Part shown: in pieces, positions 57,798 to 64,000 of the stretch | Numbering within the stretch: position 1 is the stretch's first letter | Layout of the letters: each line of letters starts with the position of its first letter | The notes under the pieces: generated by a model | Seen by the model: the letters and a program-made list of their open reading frames with translations, nothing else | What the model was told of the DNA's origin: nothing | The model's database searches: none | Translations under genes and position numbers: made by a program | Source: Gibbula magus | Lineage: Eukaryota; Mollusca; Gastropoda; Trochida; Trochidae | Length of the DNA: 64,000 nt | Reading direction: 5' to 3' | NCBI GenBank assembly: GCA_936450465.1 | Contig: OW388294.1 | Location: 71,830,075-71,894,074 of the forward strand

Positions 57798-60044
57798 TAT
57801 TGTGCAGATAAACTACGCAGCACTAAAAACGCTGATTCAAAATCATTTTGGAATATTTTGAAATCTTTTGATCTTAAAAAAGAGTCACAATCACAAATTG
57901 GCATTAATTCATTTTATACATTCTTTAAGAATTTAAATGCTGCTGAAGGTACTGATAATGATGGTGTTGTCAATGATATAAATGATTATGATTGTTTTGT
58001 AAATGTTGATAATGTTGATAATGATGTACATACTCAAGATTCTGATGATTATTTTAATGACGTTTGTAGTGCAAATAGTTATTTACTGGATGCTCCTTTT
58101 ACGGATAATGAAATACTTGAATCTGTCCATCAACTAAAAAATAACAAGGCTTGTGGTTTAGATAGGTTGTACAATGAATATATTAAGTGTTCGATAAATG
58201 TATTGCTTCCTGTTTACGTAAGCTTATTTAACGTCATTTTAGACTATGGTGTAATGCCCGAATCGTGGCTTACTGGTATGATCAGGCCAATTTATAAGAA
58301 TAAAGGGGACAAAGCTGACCCCAGTAATTACAGGGGAATATCTATTTTAAGCTGCTTAGGCAAGCTCTTCACTTCTGTATTAAGTAAGAGGTTACAAGCC
58401 TATTCTGATAAAGTTAGCTTAATTAGTGAAGCGCAAGCGGGCTTTAGAAAGGGTTATTCAACCGTAGATAATATGTATGTTTTAAAATCCATCATAGATA
58501 TCTATCTTAGTCAGAATAAGAAATTATATTGTTGTTTCATTGATTTTAGTAAGGCCTTTGATACGGTTTGGCGATCAGGTCTGTGGAGTAAAATGATTAA
58601 ATGTAATATTTCAGGTAAATGCTTTGTCGTTATACGCAACATGTATAATTGTATTAAATCATGCGTATCCCACAATGGTATCACCAGTGATTATTTTCAA
58701 TGTTACTCAGGGGTTAGACAAGGGGAAAATCTTTCCCCGTTTCTTTTTGCATTGTATTTAAACGATTTGGAAGATTTTTTATTGACTGATATGTATAATG
58801 GCCTTGAAAATCTCAATAATGAAATTCAGCATCATCTTGGTATTTATTTGAAACTTCTCTTGTTACTTTATGCGGATGATATAGTCCTATTCGCAGAATC
58901 TCCATCTAGTCTAAGCAAAGCTTTAACTTTGTTCGATGATTACTGTAAAAGATGGAAATTAACTGTTAATGTTGCTAAAACAAAGATTTTAATTTTTGGA
59001 AAGAGGCCGAATAAAATTACTAGGGACTTCACATTACAAAAGCAGAGTATTGAAATTGTCTCTGAATATGTATATCTTGGTATTTTATTTAATCGCACTG
59101 GTCGATTTTGTAAAGCTCAAAAGAGAATTGCTGAGCAAGCTTCTAGAGCTATGTATGCTGTTTTTAGAAAAATTAGATTGTTAGATATACCAATTGATTG
59201 TCAGCTTAAACTGTTTGACAACCTTGTACAGCCAATTTTGTTGTATGGCTCCGAAGTGTGGGGTTTCGAAAAATGTGTAATTCTTGAAAGAATACACTTG
59301 AAATTTTGTAAATATATTTTAAAAGTAAAACAGTCAACCCCAGATTATATGGTATATGGTGAATTGGGAAGATTCCCGTTAGATGTTCTTGTTAATGTTC
59401 GAATCATATCATATTGGTGCAAGCTTATCTCATCTACTCACACATTGTCCAGTATTTTATATAGACTTATGTTATCAATGTCTGCTTGTGACCCAAATAT
59501 ATCTTTACCTCTTATCAAAGTTGTTAAAACTACCCTGGAAGGTACTGGTTTAAATTACATTTGGTTATCTCAAAACTGTACAAACAGATTGTGGCTTAAA
59601 GGTACCGTTAAATCTATATTATGTAACCAGTTTGTTCAACGCTGGAACGATTGTAAATCTAAATCTTCTAAAGGCTACTACTATAATATGTTTAAACAAT
59701 CCCTAAATCTAGAAACATACCTATTACAATTTCCATTAAATGTTCGTATTTGGTTTACTAGAATTAGAACTTGTAATCATAGACTTCCTGTTGAAATTGG
59801 AAGATGGTATAATGTTAACAAAGAAGATAGATTATGTACATTTTGTAATAGTGCTCTTGGTGATGAGGCTCATCTCCTGTTGTTTTGTCCATATTTTAAT
59901 AATATAAGAAGGTCATTTTTACCACTTTATTATTGTAATACTCCTTCTATAGATAAATTCATATCTCTTATGTCCTGTAAGCATAATGCACTACTGTGGA
60001 AAGTTTGTAACTATGTAAAAACTTGTTTACGTATGCTCCCATAA
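57798..60044 (+). CDS. LINE reverse transcriptase, ORF2 without endonuclease
   Basis: Open for 749 codons. No ATG at the start; the frame can begin at TTG 57858, which would give 728 aa (numbering used here). RT motifs: KNNKACGLDRLYNEYIK (about 92), IRPIYKNKGDKADPSNYRGI (about 143), motif A FIDFSKAFDTVW (Asp at 229), motif B GVRQGENLSPFLFALYLNDL, motif C YADD (338-341), YVYLGILFN. C-terminal knuckle CTFCNSALGDEAHLLLFC from about 660. All catalytic Asp are present. It would copy the element's RNA by target priming, but lacks the APE endonuclease and a proper start. Layout resembles the I/Nimb or Jockey group; exact clade not certain. Confidence 0.9.
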   Translation, partial: YCADKLRSTKNADSKSFWNILKSFDLKKESQSQIGINSFYTFFKNLNAAEGTDNDGVVNDINDYDCFVNVDNVDNDVHTQDSDDYFNDVCSANSYLLDAPFTDNEILESVHQLKNNKACGLDRLYNEYIKCSINVLLPVYVSLFNVILDYGVMPESWLTGMIRPIYKNKGDKADPSNYRGISILSCLGKLFTSVLSKRLQAYSDKVSLISEAQAGFRKGYSTVDNMYVLKSIIDIYLSQNKKLYCCFIDFSKAFDTVWRSGLWSKMIKCNISGKCFVVIRNMYNCIKSCVSHNGITSDYFQCYSGVRQGENLSPFLFALYLNDLEDFLLTDMYNGLENLNNEIQHHLGIYLKLLLLLYADDIVLFAESPSSLSKALTLFDDYCKRWKLTVNVAKTKILIFGKRPNKITRDFTLQKQSIEIVSEYVYLGILFNRTGRFCKAQKRIAEQASRAMYAVFRKIRLLDIPIDCQLKLFDNLVQPILLYGSEVWGFEKCVILERIHLKFCKYILKVKQSTPDYMVYGELGRFPLDVLVNVRIISYWCKLISSTHTLSSILYRLMLSMSACDPNISLPLIKVVKTTLEGTGLNYIWLSQNCTNRLWLKGTVKSILCNQFVQRWNDCKSKSSKGYYYNMFKQSLNLETYLLQFPLNVRIWFTRIRTCNHRLPVEIGRWYNVNKEDRLCTFCNSALGDEAHLLLFCPYFNNIRRSFLPLYYCNTPSIDKFISLMSCKHNALLWKVCNYVKTCLRMLP

Positions 60045-60115
60045 TAATATTGTACATTGTAATTATTTCTCTATATCCACTTTTGTGAACTTCATGAGAA
60101 TAAACCATTCATTCA
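57798..60115 (+). mobile_element. LINE with intact RT ORF, 5' truncated
   Basis: The ORF starts in the linker before the RT (DSKSFWNILKSF), so the endonuclease is missing. It ends in a 3' region with AATAAA and (ATTC)3 at 60099-60118, a simple-repeat 3' end as in several I/Jockey-group LINEs. No target duplication was found. The RT frame has no stop over 749 codons, so the insertion is fairly young. Confidence 0.85.
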
Positions 60116-60380
60116 TTCGATAGGTTAAGCTTATGTGATTTTTGGCTTTATTAAGTGGCTACCCCGATAACTATCAATCAGTGTTTTCAGTCAAGTCTGT
60201 TTTGAGAGCAAGATTAAAGCCTAGCAACCATTGTTTCACCGCGACCTTCCGGTTTGTGTCGTCTGTGACGTCATACAACGATTGTTCGTGACGTCACTGT
60301 AGCTTGCCGTCGCAAGAGAAGTGGGCAGTTTCCTGGCTATTTTTACGCGAATCAAATGGAATAAAATGGGTAATAAAGAA

Positions 60381-60520
60381 ATTATTACACTCGAAAGTGT
60401 GTCATATGACTTTTACGAAACTCGTGCAAATTTGTGTATAACCCTCGCTCTCGCTCGGGCAATAAAAAAATTCACACTCGTTTCGTAAAAGTCATATGAC
60501 ACACTTCCTCGGGTAATAAT
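60381..60520. repeat. Hairpin element, CTCGCTCTCGCTCGGG loop
   Basis: ATTATTACACTCGAAAGTGT, GTCATATGACTTTTACGAAA and CTCGTG pair with the right half (CACTCGTTTCGTAAAAGTCA ... GGGTAATAAT). Confidence 0.88.
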
Positions 60521-60612
60521 CTCTATATATGCACTATATATGTGTTTCATTATATAGACATAGTTAACACGTTCTCTTCCTTTATATATATTTGTCATAT
60601 ATTTGTTGCAAG

Positions 60613-60689
60613 GTGTGACCTGTAAGGACTGTCACGATGTTGACAAACCGGGTGACTGTCGAGTGTCCACTATTTGTGGGAGTGATTAG
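60613..60689 (+). pseudogene. Paralogue exon 3, with a stop codon
   Basis: Same 77-nt length and phases as 14532-14608 (acceptor GCAAG, donor GTATGT). Encodes GVTCKDCHDVDKPGDCRVST and ICGSD, then TAG at 60687-60689 where the first gene has GAG. The stop is the last codon before the splice donor. All four Cys of this exon are kept. Confidence 0.82.
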
Positions 60690-62013
60690 GTATGTCGTCT
60701 GCCATGTCTTTTTACCGTAAAGTATTGCTTATTTAATAGCTTGATCTGCACTTCCTAACAATGCCTTTTCATCAGACAGTTCATGTGCACCTGCATTACA
60801 ATGAACTCGGTCAATCGGAAAAGTTGCCAATGATATGCCAATGAAGTCAAATTCAAATTCACCTTCACAAGTTTAGTACAACAGTACAACATCAGTACAA
60901 AGCGAGAATGGAAGTGGTTTTATTGAAAAACACATGGATTTGAAAGTGGAAAGAAACGGAACGAAATTAGTATAATGGCGCCTCTTTATGTGGAATGGTC
61001 TACCTAAACCACCCAACTATGAACCCTTTTCACTTATCAGTTGTGTTTGTAAAGTGGTTCAAGCAGTTTTTTTGTAAACACCATTTGCATTATTTCATAC
61101 AAACAAACATTTTATAAATATCAGTTTGGTTTACAGTCTTGACTTCAACTGTACACCAATTAACACACATTTATGATAGAAAGGTTGCTGTACGTTATTT
61201 GCCATGTGTCAAAAGCAATTGATCGATTTCGTCATAGGGGTGCATTATTTTAAAGTGAAAATATGGTATAAAAGCAGTCGTTTTGGTTAGCATGTTGAAT
61301 AAAAAATTGCAGTGAGAATGTTTTTGGTTTTTGGACCAATTCATTAAACAAGAATACTCCAAGGTTGCATCCTACAAGGGCCAGTACTTGATCTGTTCTT
61401 ATTTAGTCTGTACAGCAATGTTAACAAATCAACTTGATTGTCCAACACGTTTTCTGCTGGGGAATTGTCCCATGGTTACTCGTCAATAATATATGATATG
61501 AATAAACATCTTGGAGTTATTCTAGTAGAAAATGGGGAGAGCATAACATCATGTCATGACACTCTAATATGTCACTATATTCGTACAAATTGAGTTACAC
61601 TCAGCAAGGGTTTTACTGGATACCCATACATACATCTGCGAATTGTTTTATACTTTCGGAATCATTGAAAGGAAAATTAAACTCAATGTGGAATATTCAA
61701 AATCAATTGGATCCCCAATTTCTTTCCTGAACTACTCTCCCAAAACGTCGTTTGAAAAATAATTAAAGGATATATGATCTTGAGTTGGGTAAATTGTTCC
61801 AAAGTCATTTCGTAATGAATAAAATATGTTTATAACAACCAAACATGAAAACGTTTCATGAAAACGTCGATAATATTTCATTGGCTATCCATCCCATCGT
61901 AGATACAGCCACACGGTGAATTTTCATCATCCTTTGTATATTTTAGTTGACCGCTCTCGGTGAAATTCAGCAACAACGGGCGCTACTTGACTGATAGGTG
62001 ACCCACTTCAGGG
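60690..62013. other. Intron of the paralogue, nothing recognised
   Basis: AT-rich with no ORF of note; no inverted repeat pair seen before 62014. Confidence 0.5.
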
Positions 62014-62230
62014 CAACTTCCCAATGCAAGGCATAACTCTTGCCAGTCGCCATTACTGGCTGATTAAGGCCTTGCAGTATTTCCTTAAGAAATCTGTGGT
62101 TAGAAATCCAGGCCCGCTATGCATTTCTGGTGCAGCTATTCACTGTCTTGACACAAGAGGTAAATACCGCAAAGGTTAAATCAGCCAGTAATGCAGACTG
62201 GCAAGAGTTATGCCTTGCGTTTGGAAGTTG
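62014..62230. mobile_element. AACTTCC-ended palindromic MITE, copy 3
   Basis: Same family as 44617 and 47967: CAACTTCCCAATGCAAGGCA ... TTGCGTTTGGAAGTTG. Its right end is part of the 170-bp segment duplicated around the LINE tail. Confidence 0.88.
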
Positions 62231-63025
62231 ACTTCAAAGCGACTCCATGATTTTCATTGAGACTTAGTTGAGAGACGTGGTGTTATTTTTGCCAATAAAT
62301 GTATTCAAAATGCCCCTCTGTTCACCATGTAGAACTCATGGGTCCCTGGTGAACGTTTTTTTTTTTTTTAAATTTTTTTTTACATATATATATACATAAG
62401 ATAATGAGGCATATAAAACATGTTGGCAGCATAAATTAGGTACATGATAATGAATGGACAAACTTTGTAATTATCTGAGTACTGGGAAGAGGAGGCTCCA
62501 TTTGTGAGTAAATTCTTCAATTTTATTATTTTTAGTTGCAATATAATTTTCTACAAAGAATATTTGCTTAAGAGTTTTTAAATATGAATAAAAATTGGGA
62601 GCTATATTATTGATATTGCAAATGTAGATATGTCTTTTTGCAGCAATGATGATATGATTCAGTAATCTGTTTTGATGCAGAGTACCAAACCAAACCAGTT
62701 CTTTTGAAAACATCAAAGTATTAGGATATAAATTGTTTATCCAATTTTGCAAGTCTGTCCAAAATATCTGAGACTCCTCACATTCCCAGTATACATGACA
62801 AACACTCTCACTTACATCTTTACAGAAACAACATATACTATTATCAACTTTTTTCAGTAATGCAGACTGGCAAGAGTTATGCCTTGCGTTTGGAAGTTGA
62901 CTTCAAGGCGACTCCATGACTTTCATTGAGACTTAGTTGAGAGACGTGGTGTTATTTTTGCAATAGATGTATTCAAAATGCCCCTCTGTTCACCATGTAG
63001 AACGCATGGGTCCCTGATGAACGTT
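62186..63025 (-). mobile_element. LINE tail flanked by a 170-bp target duplication
   Basis: The segment 62186-62357 is repeated at 62855-63025 with about six differences. Exactly between them (62356-62854) is a minus-strand LINE 3' end starting with a T-run (its poly-A). The right copy starts inside the MITE's right arm. Confidence 0.85.
62471..62854 (-). pseudogene. LINE ORF2 C-terminal fragment
   Basis: Reads KVDNSICCFCKDVSESVCHV, YWECEESQIFW and DLQNWINNLYPN, then LNHIIIAAKRHIYICNINNI and ends FTHKWSLLFPVLR. The CxxC...H...C knuckle and the AKRHIYICNI tail match L1/Tx1-like LINEs; compare LLAKRHIFVMNI at 9549-9731. Confidence 0.82.
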
Positions 63026-63318
63026 GTTTAAGAGGAGTCATTCAAATGCTGGACGTGCTTGGCAGCTTGGGTTAGACCAGTGCAATAATGCAGGAAGCAT
63101 AAACTCGTCATGGTTAGGTGCATAGCTAGCTTCATTCTGACATCATCAAGTAGATACCAATGTAGATATATTTGTTCGATAATATAATGCTGTTCTGCAC
63201 TAAAACAAAAAACGGTGAAACATTATTATGATGTTTTAAACAAATCATCATTATAGTCTTGGTACATAGTTTTGGTCGGGTTACCTCACCGAGTGCATTT
63301 TTACGTCTTCCTTGTCAG

Positions 63319-63390
63319 ATTTGTTCAACTGAAGAGTTTACCGACGTAAATGGGCTTCTGGGGTATCGACTTGGATGTGCAAATGCAGCG
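63319..63390 (+). pseudogene. Paralogue exon 4
   Basis: 72 nt, phase 0, acceptor CTTGTCAG, donor GTATGG. Encodes ICSTEEFTDVNGLLGYRLGC and ANAA; 20 of 24 residues match the first gene. Intact in itself, but downstream of the TAG of exon 3. Confidence 0.85.
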
Positions 63391-63970
63391 GTATGGAGTA
63401 TTATTGGAATACTACAGCAGGATAGTAAAATATATATAACTAGATACATTTTAATAATAAAAGTATAGTGGCGGGCAAAAGGTAGTTTTACTGAGTATCT
63501 GAACATTTTAACAACCTAAAACAAATGCATACAATAAAACAATCCAAATTAAAATTGTGTATGTCATGTTAATTTTGAAATACCAAACTGAAATATGAAC
63601 ATAGTGAGAATTATGAGTGCATATTTCCATCTTAAAATACTGCTCTTTTCGGTTATGACGTATAGTCTAAATTTGTGCAAGTAACTACCTTCTGTGTCGT
63701 CCTTCACAATCATTTGATAATCTAAATAATGTAATCTAAATTGTAGGGTTGTTATTCATTTTGGTGACTGTACATTCATTCAGCACATCTTTAAACTACG
63801 CGGATTCATTAAACCTAGTGGTAGTAATGAAGTTTTCTTCAAGTATTAATTTTAAAGTAAAAGCCATCTTAAGAGTTACAACAACGCATTTGAAACCAGA
63901 ATTAAAGATTTAGATTTGATAAGATTACAGGGAGCTTCCCATGTTGTTCACTGATGGACGATTTGTTTAG

Positions 63971-64000
63971 AGATCGAGATTGTTTATGAACGCCAAGTCC
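63971..64000 (+). pseudogene. Paralogue exon 5, cut by the window end
   Basis: After TTTGTTTAG: RSRLFMNAKS, versus RCRLFVNAKS at 17107. The conserved Cys is Ser (TGC to TCG), removing one half of an expected disulphide. Confidence 0.8.

Overview
The window is AT-rich animal nuclear DNA: genes are split by introns with GT/AG borders, AATAAA signals follow last exons, and most of the sequence is repeats. The mix (a secreted Ly6-like plus C-type-lectin gene in a tandem family, LINEs, a Penelope-like element with hammerhead ribozymes, many TTAA/TA/foldback elements) suggests a marine invertebrate, most likely a bivalve mollusc. That is inference; there is no direct species marker. Nothing looks bacterial or organellar.

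Layout. 0-8 kb: decayed LINE and intergenic DNA, including a short block (5371-5460) that resembles the 3' flank of the lectin gene. 8.1 kb: a stand-alone hammerhead ribozyme motif on the minus strand. 8.8-19.9 kb: a seven-exon gene on the plus strand (signal peptide, three-finger/Ly6-like domain, C-type lectin-like domain). Its first intron holds a 5'-truncated LINE with a perfect 16-bp target duplication and a 3-kb inverted-repeat element. 21.3-30.4 kb: a 9.1-kb foldback element with 3.3-3.8 kb inverted arms. 32.8-38.4 kb: a Penelope-like retroelement with an ORF1, an RT/GIY-YIG ORF2, three partial copies of its end (two direct, one inverted), and one hammerhead ribozyme in each. 38.7-64 kb: exons of a second, apparently broken copy of the lectin gene, interrupted by a large TTAA-flanked element (42.2-50.4 kb), several MITEs, a 2.9-kb TIR element carrying two convergent zinc-finger genes (53.1-56.0 kb), a LINE with an intact RT ORF (57.8-60.1 kb), and a LINE tail flanked by a 170-bp duplication (62.2-63.0 kb).

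How it fits together. A lectin-family tandem duplication supplies the host genes; mobile DNA has expanded the introns and the space between copies. The candidate for an undescribed system is the 2.9-kb element at 53,089-55,990. It has CAC-starting 160-bp TIRs, a 5-bp target duplication, iterated AGTGAACGNRTTACAY-like sites inside both ends, and only C2H2 zinc-finger genes, with no recognisable transposase. Second are the hammerhead ribozymes and the coiled-coil/basic ORF1 of the Penelope-like element.

All calls come from reading the sequence; no database search was run.
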